From NCBI GenBank assembly GCA_002699145.1, contig PABK01000054.1, positions 1 through 64,000 of the forward strand: a stretch of 64,000 bases of DNA, written 5' to 3'. Numbering within the stretch: position 1 is the first letter of the stretch; each line of letters opens with the position of its first letter. This stretch comes from Halioglobus sp. (GTDB lineage Bacteria; Pseudomonadota; Gammaproteobacteria; Pseudomonadales; Halieaceae). Below the pieces are notes generated by a model that worked only from the letters and a program-made list of their open reading frames with translations, had not been told where the DNA came from and did not search any database. A program made the position numbers and the translations under genes. Shown one piece after another: positions 27,105 through 38,211 of this stretch.

Positions 27105-27665
27105 TCAGCGCGAGGCCAATGCCTCCGCCGCCATATCTGTTACATCAAAAATCGTGTAGGACAGCGTAATCGTACCGATGTCGGCGGGCAGGTCCTGGTC
27201 GACGATAAACTGCAGGGGCATCTGTGCGTCGCCAAGGCCTTCCAGGGGCTGCTGGTTGAAACAGAAGCACTCCGTCTTGTGAAAGTACGCCGCGGCCCGC
27301 GCCGGCGACACGCTCGGTATCGCCTGGGCGACCATCGCCTGGGGCAGCGGGTTACGCGCGTAAAACACGGTATCGTTCACAGCCCCCGGGTTCACCTTCA
27401 TCATGGTTACCTGCGGGCGAAATTCCCAGGGCATGCCCTCGTTGTTGGTGGCGATGAACTGGATGGTCACCTCGCGGCTCTCGTCCACGCCGGCCTCGAC
27501 CGAGGTGTAGGCCTCGCCCGCGGTCTTGCCGTTGATGCCCAGGGCGTCGCACAGCACGTCGTACAGGGGCACCATCACCACGAATACGAACGCGAACATG
27601 GCGATCGCCACGACGACCAGTTTGGCCGAGGTGTCGAGCGCCGGGTTGTCGCTGATTCGTAGCAT
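27105..27665 (-). CDS. ctaG: cytochrome c oxidase assembly protein CtaG/Cox11
   Basis: CtaG inserts copper into the CuB centre of subunit I. The 186-residue protein has one N-terminal membrane helix and a periplasmic immunoglobulin-like domain carrying the copper motif ECFCFNQQ at about residues 132-139. Further conserved features are YFHKT just before it and the C-terminal ITLSYTIFD. It lies 13 bases after coxA. Confidence 0.96.
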   Translation of the reverse strand: MLRISDNPALDTSAKLVVVAIAMFAFVFVVMVPLYDVLCDALGINGKTAGEAYTSVEAGVDESREVTIQFIATNNEGMPWEFRPQVTMMKVNPGAVNDTVFYARNPLPQAMVAQAIPSVSPARAAAYFHKTECFCFNQQPLEGLGDAQMPLQFIVDQDLPADIGTITLSYTIFDVTDMAAEALASR

Positions 27666-27678
27666 CGCCGCCTTGTTC

Positions 27679-29259
27679 CTAGGAGTGCGCGTGCGCCGGG
27701 TCTATCCGCGGCGGCACCTCGAAGGTGTGGTAGGGCGCCGGCGTCGGCACGGTCCACTCCAGTCCTTCGGCTCCATCCCAGACTTTCTCGTCGGAGACCG
27801 GCTTGCCGGCAACGATCGTGGCGATCACGTTGTACAGGAACAGCAGCTGCGACGCGCCATAGATGAACGCGCCGATACTGGACATCATGTTGAAGTCCGC
27901 GAACTGCAACGCGTAGTCAGGGATGCGGCGCGGCATGCCGGCCAGCCCGACGAAGTGCTGCGGGAAGAACGTCAGGTTGAAGCCAATGAACGAGATCCAG
28001 AAATGGGTCTTGCCCATGCTCTCGTTGTACATCCGGCCGCACCACTTGGGCAGCCAGAAGTAGACAGCGGCGGTCATGGAGAACACCGCGCCGGCGACCA
28101 TCACATAATGGAAGTGCGCCACCACGAAGTAGGAGTCGTGGTACTGGAAGTCGGCCGGTGCAATGGACAGCATGAGGCCGGTAAAACCGCCCAGGGTGAA
28201 CAGCACCAGGAAGCCGATGCTGAACAGCATGGGGGTTTCGAAGCTCAGCGCGCCGCGCCACATGGTGGTCACCCAGTTGAACACCTTCACGCCGGTGGGC
28301 ACCGCGATGAGCATGGTCGCGTACATGAAGAACAGCTCGCCGGCGACGGGGATGCCGACGGTGTACATGTGGTGCGCCCAGACGATGAACGACAGGAAGG
28401 CGATGGAGGCGGTGGCGTAGACCATGGAGTCGTAACCGAACAGCGGCTTGCGGGAGAAAGCCGGGATGATCTGCGACACCACGCCGAAGGCCGGCAAGAT
28501 GATGATGTACACCTCGGGGTGACCGAAGAACCAGAACACGTGCTGGAACAGCACCGGGTCACCCCCGCCGGCGGCGGAGAAGAAGCTGGTGCCGAAGTGC
28601 ACGTCCATGAGCATCATGGTCACCGCGCCGGCCAGCACCGGCATCACCGCAACCAGCAGGAAGGCGGTGATAAGCCAGGTCCACACGAACAGCGGCATTT
28701 TCATGTAGGTCATGCCCGGGGCGCGCATGTTCATCACCGTGGCGATGATGTTGATGGACCCCATGATGGAGGACAGGCCGAGAATGTGGATGCAGAAAAT
28801 GAAGAAGGTCACCGACGGCGGGGCATAAGTCGTCGACAACGGCGCGTAGAACGTCCAGCCGAAGGCCGGTGCGCCACCTTCCATGAACAGGGTCGATGCG
28901 AGCAGCAGGAACGCCGGCGGCAGAATCCAGAAGCTCCAGTTGTTCATACGCGGCAGGGCCATGTCCGGCGCACCGATCATCATCGGGATCAGCCAGTTGG
29001 CCAGGCCGACGAAGGACGGCATGATCGCGCCGAATACCATGACCAGCCCGTGCATCGTGGTCATCTGGTTGAAGAACGCCGGCTCCACCAGCTGCATGCC
29101 GGGCTGGAACAGTTCCGCGCGGATAACCATGGCGAAGAAGCCGCCGAGCAGGAACATGGCGAAGGCGAACCACAGGTACATGGTGCCGATGTCTTTGTGG
29201 TTGGTGGTGAAAAGCCACCGCGAAAGGCCCTTGGCGGGACCGTGATGATGATCTCCCAT
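27679..29259 (-). CDS. ctaD: cytochrome c oxidase subunit I
   Basis: The 526-residue catalytic subunit has about twelve membrane helices. WFFGHPEVY (CuB histidine cross-linked to tyrosine) and the pair HDSYFVVAHFHYVM (haem and CuB ligands) mark the haem-copper site; the glutamate of HPEVY and downstream residues fit an A-type oxidase. The N terminus is histidine-rich (DHHHG). A strong GGAG site precedes the start. It follows coxB by 13 bases. Confidence 0.98.
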   Translation of the reverse strand: MGDHHHGPAKGLSRWLFTTNHKDIGTMYLWFAFAMFLLGGFFAMVIRAELFQPGMQLVEPAFFNQMTTMHGLVMVFGAIMPSFVGLANWLIPMMIGAPDMALPRMNNWSFWILPPAFLLLASTLFMEGGAPAFGWTFYAPLSTTYAPPSVTFFIFCIHILGLSSIMGSINIIATVMNMRAPGMTYMKMPLFVWTWLITAFLLVAVMPVLAGAVTMMLMDVHFGTSFFSAAGGGDPVLFQHVFWFFGHPEVYIIILPAFGVVSQIIPAFSRKPLFGYDSMVYATASIAFLSFIVWAHHMYTVGIPVAGELFFMYATMLIAVPTGVKVFNWVTTMWRGALSFETPMLFSIGFLVLFTLGGFTGLMLSIAPADFQYHDSYFVVAHFHYVMVAGAVFSMTAAVYFWLPKWCGRMYNESMGKTHFWISFIGFNLTFFPQHFVGLAGMPRRIPDYALQFADFNMMSSIGAFIYGASQLLFLYNVIATIVAGKPVSDEKVWDGAEGLEWTVPTPAPYHTFEVPPRIDPAHAHS

Positions 29260-29272
29260 CGTTATCTCCTCC

Positions 29273-30418
29273 TTAGCCTTTCTTGTGGTTGTAGACGTCG
29301 ATCGGCTGGACGGCGTCGCCCATGTTGTTGCCGAACGCGTTGCGTTGATAGGTTATGACCGCCGCCATGTCTACGTCGTTGAGCTGCGCGCCGAAAGCCT
29401 GCATGGCCGTGCCGGGTACGCCGTTGATGCCCACGTCGAGGTGGCCGTCGAGGTCGCCGGTGGCGATGGCGCTGCCGGCGATCGCCGTACCCACGCCGCC
29501 TTCACCGGACGCACCGTGGCAGGCCAGGCAGTTGCGCTCGTAGACCGCCTTGCCGCGCTCCATGAGCTCGTCCAGGGTAAAGGTCTGCGCCATGAGTTCC
29601 TTGATCTCGGCAGCCGCGGCCTGCTTCTCGCCCAGCCACTGGCCGTATTCTTCCTTGCTGACCACGTGGACCACGATGGGCATGAAGCCGTGGTCCTTGC
29701 CGCACAGCTCGGCGCACTGGCCGCGGTAGATGCCTTCCTGGTCGGTGCGCGTCCAGGTTTCGTTGATGAAACCGGGGATGGCGTCCTTTTTTACCGCCAG
29801 TTCCGGCACCCACCAGGAATGGATCACGTCGTTGGCGGTAATGAGGAAGCGCACCTTGGTGCCCGCGGGCAGGACCAGGGGCTCGTCCACTTCCAGCAGG
29901 TAGTGCTCACCCTTGTCCGCGGTGTTGTAGATCTCGCTCTGGGGAGTGCGCAGATTACTGAAAAAGCTGACGTTTTCCCCGTTCTCGTCGAGGTATTCGT
30001 ACTTCCACTTCCACTGGTAGCCGGTGACCAGCACGTCCAGTTCGGCATCGTCGTTGTCGTAGATGTCGATCAGGGTGCTGGTGGCCGGCACTGCCATGCC
30101 GATGAGGATGATGAACGGCACGACCGTCCACAGGATCTCCACCTTGGTGCTCTCGTGGAACGTGGCCGGGGTGACGCCGCGGGATTTGCGGTGGTAGATG
30201 ATGGAATAGAACATCACGCCAAACACGCCAATGCCGATCACCACGCAGATCCAGAGGATGATCATGTGCAGGTCGTAAATCTGCCGGCCCACCTCGGTGG
30301 CGCCCGGCGACATATTGATCTGGTTGGGTTCTCCACCGGCGGCCGCCGCGGAAAGGCTCAACAGCATCAGCACAGGAGCTAGCGCGAGCTTCAACAGCGG
30401 CTTCGCTTCAAAACACAT
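29273..30418 (-). CDS. ctaC: cytochrome c oxidase subunit II with fused cytochrome c (caa3 type)
   Basis: The 381-residue protein has a signal sequence (MLLSLSAAAAGG), two membrane helices, a cupredoxin domain with the CuA ligands in QCAELCGKDHGFM at about residue 234, and a C-terminal class I cytochrome c domain with NCLACHG at about residue 296. The fusion makes this a caa3-type oxidase that can take electrons through its own haem. ATG at 30418 with GGAG upstream is preferred over 30433 and over a much longer frame. It is the first gene of the leftward operon. Confidence 0.96.
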   Translation of the reverse strand: MCFEAKPLLKLALAPVLMLLSLSAAAAGGEPNQINMSPGATEVGRQIYDLHMIILWICVVIGIGVFGVMFYSIIYHRKSRGVTPATFHESTKVEILWTVVPFIILIGMAVPATSTLIDIYDNDDAELDVLVTGYQWKWKYEYLDENGENVSFFSNLRTPQSEIYNTADKGEHYLLEVDEPLVLPAGTKVRFLITANDVIHSWWVPELAVKKDAIPGFINETWTRTDQEGIYRGQCAELCGKDHGFMPIVVHVVSKEEYGQWLGEKQAAAAEIKELMAQTFTLDELMERGKAVYERNCLACHGASGEGGVGTAIAGSAIATGDLDGHLDVGINGVPGTAMQAFGAQLNDVDMAAVITYQRNAFGNNMGDAVQPIDVYNHKKG

Positions 30419-30623
30419 TGCCCGTGTCTCCATGTAGTAAAAACTTTTGTACCACTCCCGGCCTCGCTCCCTGTTTTCGTCCGCCCGACGGTCCGGGACG
30501 AGACAAGACCCCGCGACAGGCCCCCTGTTTCCGGGGAGACGCGGCGCCTGGAGTGCGTGGAAATACCAGCGGATTGGCGCTTCTCGATGGTGCGACGAAC
30601 TGCCGCAGCAAAAGAGCGCGCGA

Positions 30624-30629
30624 ATTATA
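30624..30629 (-). promoter_or_regulatory. -10 element for the oxidase operon
   Basis: On the minus strand a perfect TATAAT lies at 30629-30624, about 206 bases upstream of the coxB start. The -35 region is not clear. This implies a leader of nearly 200 nucleotides ahead of coxB. The 240-base gap between coxB and the divergent gene contains no other gene. Confidence 0.5.
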
Positions 30630-30682
30630 GCGAAACTCTTGGCCAAAAGCATATTGACATGCCGATTATGTCCATTATTCCC

Positions 30683-31438
30683 ATGACACCGGACAATTCG
30701 GGGCCAATTCGCGCCGGCTCGCCCGCGCCGCTCGTCCTAGCGAATCCCACAGTATGTACTAGCCTTCTGGGGGTCAAGGTAGGACGCGCGGAGGCGGACA
30801 CAACGACCGTGGCGCTGGCGGCAATCAGGGACATCATCAACGGCGCGCTGCGCCGGGAAGAGGAGACGGGCGAACTGCGCGGCATGATGCGCCGGCGCGC
30901 CCCGGCCCTGCGCGCGACGCTGCAGCTGCCCGAGGACGCCCCCGAGGACGCCCTGATCGAGTTCATCACCCGCTATATCCGCAGCGTGCCGGGCTGCCTG
31001 CGCCTGGTGCGCGCGGTCAGCCGCCACCAGGGGTTTTTCGCCTACGCCGCGCCGTTCCTGCACATGGCGGAGGACTATTTCCTGCGTCCCCCCAGGGAAG
31101 TGCCAGACGACGAGGGCCTGGGGGCCCTGCTCGACGAGGCATTCCTGGCGCACCGGCTGCTGGAGGAAGTCAACGACCACCACGTGCGCCACCTGCAGCG
31201 GCCGCTGCTGCCGGTGGACATGACCGAGGCGAACATCATCGTGCACCACCTGCTCGGCGACGCCTTCGCCACCCGCCTCGAGGAGCTGGTCCAGTTCACG
31301 GCGCGCCAGTTGCTGGACCGCGAACACCTGTGGGCGCAGGCGCGCACGGCGCCGGGGACCACGCCGCTGGCGCTGGTGTCGTCGGCGCGCATCATCAACG
31401 GCCCGGCGCAGCAGGTGCGCCTGAAGCTGGCGTCCTAG
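30683..31438 (+). CDS. hypothetical protein divergent from the oxidase operon
   Basis: A product of about 251 residues without signal peptide or membrane helix, predicted mostly alpha-helical. It is rich in arginine and acidic residues, with two patches worth noting, RRRAPALRATLQLPEDAPEDAL and EVNDHHVRHLQRPLL. I do not recognise the family. The start is uncertain: ATG codons at 30659, 30668 and 30683 are in frame and none has a clear ribosome site; a GTG at 30809 follows a GGAGG. A TTGACA at 30654-30659 could be its -35 box, which would favour a start at or after 30683. Its stop overlaps the convergent YheV-like gene by four bases. Confidence 0.6.
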   Translation: MTPDNSGPIRAGSPAPLVLANPTVCTSLLGVKVGRAEADTTTVALAAIRDIINGALRREEETGELRGMMRRRAPALRATLQLPEDAPEDALIEFITRYIRSVPGCLRLVRAVSRHQGFFAYAAPFLHMAEDYFLRPPREVPDDEGLGALLDEAFLAHRLLEEVNDHHVRHLQRPLLPVDMTEANIIVHHLLGDAFATRLEELVQFTARQLLDREHLWAQARTAPGTTPLALVSSARIINGPAQQVRLKLAS

Positions 31439-31686
31439 GGTTCGTCGGGCTCGCGCGGATCGACCAGGGTAACCGCCTCGGCGGGGGTCTCCACGCGCCG
31501 GGCCGCGGCGCGGCTGACACGGGTGCGCGGTTCCTGCGGGGCCGGGGCGGACGGGCGCTCCTGCTCGAAGCCGCAGCTGACACACTGCAGGCGGTCCGCC
31601 TCCTGGTCGACGACGATACGGTCCAGTACGCCGCATTGCGGGCACACGGCTCCTGCGATGAAACGACGGCGTTGACTGTCCTGCAT
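31435..31686 (-). CDS. YheV-like putative zinc-ribbon protein
   Basis: An 83-residue protein that starts MQDSQRRRFIAGAVCPQCG and contains two C-x-x-C pairs (CPQC and CVSC) about 20 residues apart, a zinc ribbon. The RRFIAGA lead-in matches the YheV/DUF2387 family. The C-terminal 40 residues are a proline- and acid-rich tail not seen in short homologues. The function is not established. It converges on the gene at 30683. Confidence 0.75.
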   Translation of the reverse strand: MQDSQRRRFIAGAVCPQCGVLDRIVVDQEADRLQCVSCGFEQERPSAPAPQEPRTRVSRAAARRVETPAEAVTLVDPREPDEP

Positions 31687-31775
31687 GGCGGCTCCCGCGG
31701 TTCTGCGCCGGCCCGACCTGGCGAGGCCGGGCCCGGGGCGCTATTGTAACAGCTCGCCAACCTGGGAGCCCCGTC

Positions 31776-32336
31776 ATGCGCCACCATACCGCCACCAGCC
31801 TGCGCAGTTTCCGCGGCAGGACGCCGTCACTGGGCAAACGCGTGCTCATCGACCCCAGCGCCGTGGTGCTCGGCGATGTCACGCTCGGCGACGACGTGTC
31901 GGTATGGCCGCAGGTGACGGTGCGCGGCGACATGCACCGTATTCGCGTCGGCGCGCGCAGCAGCATCCAGGACGGCAGCGTACTGCACATTACCCACGCC
32001 GGCCCCTACAACCCCGCCGGCTGGCCGCTGCACATCGGTTGCGACGTGACCGTGGGCCACGCCGCCATCCTGCACGGCTGCCACGTCGGCGACCGCGTGC
32101 TGGTGGGCATGGGCGCGGTGGTCATGGACGGTGCCGTGGTGGAGGACGACGTGGTCATCGCCGCCGGCGCGCTGGTCACTCCGGGCAAGCAATTGCGCAG
32201 CGGCTTCCTCTACGCCGGCAGCCCGGCGCGGGAAAAACGCCCGCTGACGCAAAAGGAGATGGATTACTTCGTCTACGTGGCCAACAACTACGTCGCGCTC
32301 AAGGACGAGCACATCGCCGCGCTGGAGTCGGGCTGA
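31776..32336 (+). CDS. gamma carbonic anhydrase family protein
   Basis: The 186-residue protein is a left-handed beta-helix built of hexapeptide repeats (for example SAVVLGDVTLGDDVSVWP). Candidate zinc histidines are in ITHAGP and in DVTVGHAAILHGC, at the spacing found in YrdA/CaiE-type gamma carbonic anhydrases. It would act as a trimer in the cytoplasm. Members of this group often lack strong CO2 hydration activity, so the activity is predicted only from the fold. It converges on aroE. Confidence 0.88.
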   Translation: MRHHTATSLRSFRGRTPSLGKRVLIDPSAVVLGDVTLGDDVSVWPQVTVRGDMHRIRVGARSSIQDGSVLHITHAGPYNPAGWPLHIGCDVTVGHAAILHGCHVGDRVLVGMGAVVMDGAVVEDDVVIAAGALVTPGKQLRSGFLYAGSPAREKRPLTQKEMDYFVYVANNYVALKDEHIAALESG

Positions 32337-32364
32337 CGCCGGCCGCGCGGCCGCTGCAGGGGCG

Positions 32365-34782
<2,418 letters not shown>

Positions 34783-34784
34783 GA

Positions 34785-35288
34785 TCAGCCCTTGAGCTGT
34801 TCCTGCAGGGCCGCGTCCTTGGCCTGGATGTTCTGCGCGTTGGCGGCGCGCTCGTCGCGCAGTTTCTGCGCCAGGGCGTCGTCGGACACCGACAGAATCT
34901 GCGTCGCCAGGTAGGCGGCGTTCTTGGCGCCGGCCTTGCCGATGGCGACCGAGGCCACCGGGATGCCCGCGGGCATCTGCACCGTCGACAGCAGGGCGTC
35001 GAGACCGTCCAGGGAGGCATTCATCGGTACGCCGATCACCGGGCGCACCGTGGTCGCGGAGACCGCGCCCGCCAGGTGGGCGGCCATGCCGGCCGCCGCG
35101 ATGAAGGCGGCGCAACCGCGCTGCTCGGCGTCCACGACGTACTCCTTGGTGACCTCGGGTGTGCGATGGGCAGAGGTGATACGCGCCTCGAACGGCACGT
35201 CGAAACTGCGCAGCACATCGAAACAGGCTTCCATAACGGGCAGGTCCGAATCCGACCCCATAACAATTGCCACAAACGGCTTGCTCAT
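34785..35288 (-). CDS. purE: N5-carboxyaminoimidazole ribonucleotide mutase
   Basis: PurE converts N5-CAIR to CAIR in purine synthesis. The 167-residue chain has the signatures MGSDSDLPVM, SAHRTP (catalytic histidine) and GMAAHLAG. The ATG has a good GGAGG site eight bases upstream. In many gammaproteobacteria purK follows; here the next gene is tsaC, so PurK must be encoded elsewhere. Confidence 0.97.
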   Translation of the reverse strand: MSKPFVAIVMGSDSDLPVMEACFDVLRSFDVPFEARITSAHRTPEVTKEYVVDAEQRGCAAFIAAAGMAAHLAGAVSATTVRPVIGVPMNASLDGLDALLSTVQMPAGIPVASVAIGKAGAKNAAYLATQILSVSDDALAQKLRDERAANAQNIQAKDAALQEQLKG

Positions 35289-35399
35289 GTAATGACCTCC
35301 GGTCACTTTACCAGGCGGGCCCAAATGGCCCGGGAAAGGGCGCGAAAGTCTACCAAACCGGCCGCGCTTGGCAAGGGCGGTGACCGGCGCCGGCGCCGC

Positions 35400-36290
35400 T
35401 CAACAGCGGGCATAGCCCCCGGGCACCCGCTCCACGCTGCCCGCCAGCTCCAGCGCCGACAGGGCGCGCAGGACCTCCGCGACCGGGCGGTCGCAGGCGC
35501 GCACCAGGCTATCCACATCCACCGCCTCGGCGCAAAACAGTTCGAGCAGCCAGTCCGCCCCGTGCTGTTGCGGTGGGTCGGCCGGGGCGGCGCACTCGCG
35601 GTGGCGGCGATACAACGGGCCCAGTTCATCCAGCACGTCCTGCACCGTCTCCACCATCTTGGCGCCGTCGCGCAGCAATTGCAGGCACCCGCGGCCGCCG
35701 GGGTGCAGTGGCGACCAGGGCAGGGCGAAGACCTCGCGGCCCTGTTCCAGCGCGCTGCGCGCGGTGATCAGCGAGCCGCTGGCCGGCGCCGCCTCGACCA
35801 CCACCACGCCCAGGGACAGGCCGCTGATAATGCGGTTGCGGCGGGGGAAATGTTGCGGCAGGGGGGGCGTGCCGTGGGGGAACTCGGTGACCAGGCAGCC
35901 CGCCGCCTGCAGGGCCGCGGCCAGGGGCCGGTGGCGCGGCGGGTAGACAACGTCGATGCCCGTGGCCATTACCGCCACCGTGCTGCCCCCCGCGTCCAGC
36001 GCGCCGCGGTGGGCGGCGCCGTCGATGCCGCGCGCCAGCCCGGAACACACCACCAGGCCCGCGGCGACCAGTTCGGCGGCCAGTTCCCCCGCCAGGCGCT
36101 GCCCGGCGGCGCTGGCGCGGCGGCTGCCGACGATGGCCACCTGCGGGCGGGCCAGGGCGCTGACGTCACCGAGCACGTGCAGGCTGGCGGGCGGATCGTG
36201 GATGTCCCGCAGCAGGGGCGGGTAGTCGACGTCGCCCGGGGCGACGCGGTGGGGCCGGGCGGCCGCCCGGGCGTTACTGTCGGCACTCAT
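35400..36290 (-). CDS. dprA: DNA-processing protein DprA, short form
   Basis: DprA loads RecA on incoming single-stranded DNA during transformation. The 296-residue protein keeps the extended Rossmann core (VAIVGSRRAS, SGLARGIDGAAH, TGIDVVYPPRH, FPRRNRIISGL) and a C-terminal winged-helix part after about residue 235. It lacks the N-terminal sterile-alpha-motif-like domain of about 70-80 residues found in E. coli and Helicobacter DprA: the core begins about 15 residues after the ATG and only 68 bases separate it from the upstream gene. The core motifs look intact. Confidence 0.93.
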   Translation of the reverse strand: MSADSNARAAARPHRVAPGDVDYPPLLRDIHDPPASLHVLGDVSALARPQVAIVGSRRASAAGQRLAGELAAELVAAGLVVCSGLARGIDGAAHRGALDAGGSTVAVMATGIDVVYPPRHRPLAAALQAAGCLVTEFPHGTPPLPQHFPRRNRIISGLSLGVVVVEAAPASGSLITARSALEQGREVFALPWSPLHPGGRGCLQLLRDGAKMVETVQDVLDELGPLYRRHRECAAPADPPQQHGADWLLELFCAEAVDVDSLVRACDRPVAEVLRALSALELAGSVERVPGGYARC

Positions 36291-36358
36291 ACATCATCCT
36301 TGACGTGGCGAGCGGAATTGTCGGGGCCGCGGCTTCCCGCCGCGGCCCGCTGTGCAGG

Positions 36359-37390
36359 CTAGGGGTTTTTCACCTTATCCATGACTTTCAATGGCCGGCT
36401 GGCCTTGAGCACCAGGGCGTAGCTGGCCTTTTCAAAGGCCTCGAACACCATGGCCAGGCCGGCGCGGGTATCCGGCAGCTTGACGTTGGTCTCGGACACC
36501 TTGTCAAAGACCAGCGGGCCGGACTGGTACACCGCGAGCACATGCCCGATCTGCAGGCCGTCGCGCTTGCCCTTGTTGATGACCACGATGCTCATTTCGC
36601 CAATTTGCGACAGGCCGCCGTCGACGGCGATCATGTAGCCCTCCTCAAAGGACTGCTCCGGTGCCCGCGGGTGGAAGGTGGCGTCGAGTATACGCTCTTC
36701 CATGGGCAGCAGGCGGTCGCCGATACGCACCTCCTCGGTGACACGGGTGACCTCCAGTTCTGTGACCTCCTGCTTGTTGCTGCTGAGCAGCTTGGCGTTG
36801 CCGATATCGTGCGCCTGGTAGCCGAGCAGTTCCTCGGTGACCGGGTCGATGAAGGCCTGGCCGGCGCGGTAGATGCCGTAGGCGCGCTCTCCATCCGGGA
36901 ACGGGCCGCGGCCGAAGACGCGATCGCCCGGCGCACTGATCAGGTTTTCCTGGTCGCCGGCGACCACGTAGGCGGAGTTGTTCAGGTCGTCGACGCCCAT
37001 GATGCGATTGGCGCGCAGCCAGGGTCCGATCTGGTCCAGGGGTATCACCGGGATGGCGAGGTTCAGCGGCGTGACGCGCATGTTCGGCACGAGCTTGACG
37101 TCGCGGCCGCGGCGCAGGCGCAGACGCGGCTCGCCGTCGACCCACACCAGGTAGAGCTGGTCGCCGGGATAGATCAGGTGCGGGTTGTCGATCTGCGGGT
37201 TGACGTCCCACAGCTCGGGCCAGCGCCAGGGCTCCCGCAGGTACATGCCGGAGATCCCCCACAGGGTATCGCCTTTCTTGACGATGTAGGTTTCCGGTAT
37301 GTCCTCGTTGAGCTCCACCGCCGCCTGCAGCCACCCGCTCAGCAGCAGGGTAATCAGCAGCAGGCAAACAGATAGTGACCTTGTTTTCAT
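36359..37390 (-). CDS. LysM domain protein
   Basis: The 343-residue exported protein has a signal peptide (MKTRSLSVCLLLITLLLSG, cleavage near QAAV) and one LysM domain at about residues 33-80, with IVKKGDTLWGI and a final YPGDQLYL that fit peptidoglycan binding. The remaining 260 residues are beta-rich with no named domain known to me. A LysM protein holds this place next to dprA and def in Pseudomonas, where the function is also unclear. It is divergent from def. Confidence 0.88.
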   Translation of the reverse strand: MKTRSLSVCLLLITLLLSGWLQAAVELNEDIPETYIVKKGDTLWGISGMYLREPWRWPELWDVNPQIDNPHLIYPGDQLYLVWVDGEPRLRLRRGRDVKLVPNMRVTPLNLAIPVIPLDQIGPWLRANRIMGVDDLNNSAYVVAGDQENLISAPGDRVFGRGPFPDGERAYGIYRAGQAFIDPVTEELLGYQAHDIGNAKLLSSNKQEVTELEVTRVTEEVRIGDRLLPMEERILDATFHPRAPEQSFEEGYMIAVDGGLSQIGEMSIVVINKGKRDGLQIGHVLAVYQSGPLVFDKVSETNVKLPDTRAGLAMVFEAFEKASYALVLKASRPLKVMDKVKNP

Positions 37391-37592
37391 TGTTCGCGTC
37401 CCTGTATGGCCCCGTTGTCTGCCGCTTGCCGCCACCGCCTCCATGGACGGCGCGCGCTGTCACCCAGGCCGGTATCGGGTGGCCCGCGGCAGCCTGTGAT
37501 TCGCCCTCGCCACCGGCCACCCCGCGCGCCGCCGCCGATTGGCGGGCCGCGAACGGTATACCGGGCGCTAGGCACCCCATAATCACAAGTTG

Positions 37593-37598
37593 TATACT
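37593..37598 (+). promoter_or_regulatory. candidate -10 element for def-fmt-rsmB
   Basis: TATACT at 37593-37598, preceded by TTG, lies about 100 bases before the def start. The -35 region is poor, so an extended or weak promoter is likely. The 309-base gap between the LysM protein and def contains no other gene. Confidence 0.4.
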
Positions 37599-37699
37599 AG
37601 TCACAGTTTGCTGCCGCCTGTTAACGCTGGCAAGCCAAATGTTATTAATTCACGCAGCCAATTCCGGCCACTTCCCAGCTACCCCGGGCCCCCGAGACC

Positions 37700-38206
37700 A
37701 TGGCATTACTGGACATTCTTGAATTCCCCGACCCGCGCCTGCGCACGGAGGCGAAGCCCGTGGCGGTGGTGAACGACAGCGTGCGCAAGCTGGTCGACGA
37801 TATGCTCGAGACCATGTACGCCGCGCCCGGCATCGGCCTGGCCGCGACCCAGGTGAACGTGCACCAGCGCGTGCTGGTGATGGACGTCTCCGACACCCAG
37901 GACCGGCCCCAGGCCTTCATCAACCCCGAATACAAGGTGCTGGACCCGGAGCTGGGCGAGTACGACGAGGGCTGCCTGTCGGTGCCGGGTTTCTACGAGA
38001 CAGTGTGCCGGCCGCAGCGCATCGAGGTGAGTGCGCTGGATCGCGACGGCCAGGCGTTCACGCTCGAGCTGGACGGCCTCGCGGCGATCTGCCTGCAGCA
38101 CGAGGTGGACCACCTCGACGGCAAGCTGTTCGTCGACTACCTGTCTCCCCTGAAGCGCCAGCGCATCCGCAAGAAGCTGGAGAAAGACCAGCGGCGTCGC
38201 GCCTGA
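37700..38206 (+). CDS. def: peptide deformylase
   Basis: Def removes the N-formyl group of new proteins. The 168-residue enzyme shows the three motifs [16 protein letters not shown] (catalytic/metal cysteine) and QHEVDHLDG (metal histidines and catalytic glutamate). It is followed five bases later by fmt, its partner in the formylation cycle, and rsmB, the widespread gammaproteobacterial order. Confidence 0.98.
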   Translation: MALLDILEFPDPRLRTEAKPVAVVNDSVRKLVDDMLETMYAAPGIGLAATQVNVHQRVLVMDVSDTQDRPQAFINPEYKVLDPELGEYDEGCLSVPGFYETVCRPQRIEVSALDRDGQAFTLELDGLAAICLQHEVDHLDGKLFVDYLSPLKRQRIRKKLEKDQRRRA

Positions 38207-38211
38207 ACGCC

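Noticed and set aside
27526-29358. 610-codon plus-strand frame opposite coxA
   Set aside because: coxA is certain; the frame is a histidine-rich shadow.
34787-35115. N-terminal extension of TsaC into purE
   Set aside because: The extension would be purE read in another frame; TsaC homology begins only after the purE stop.
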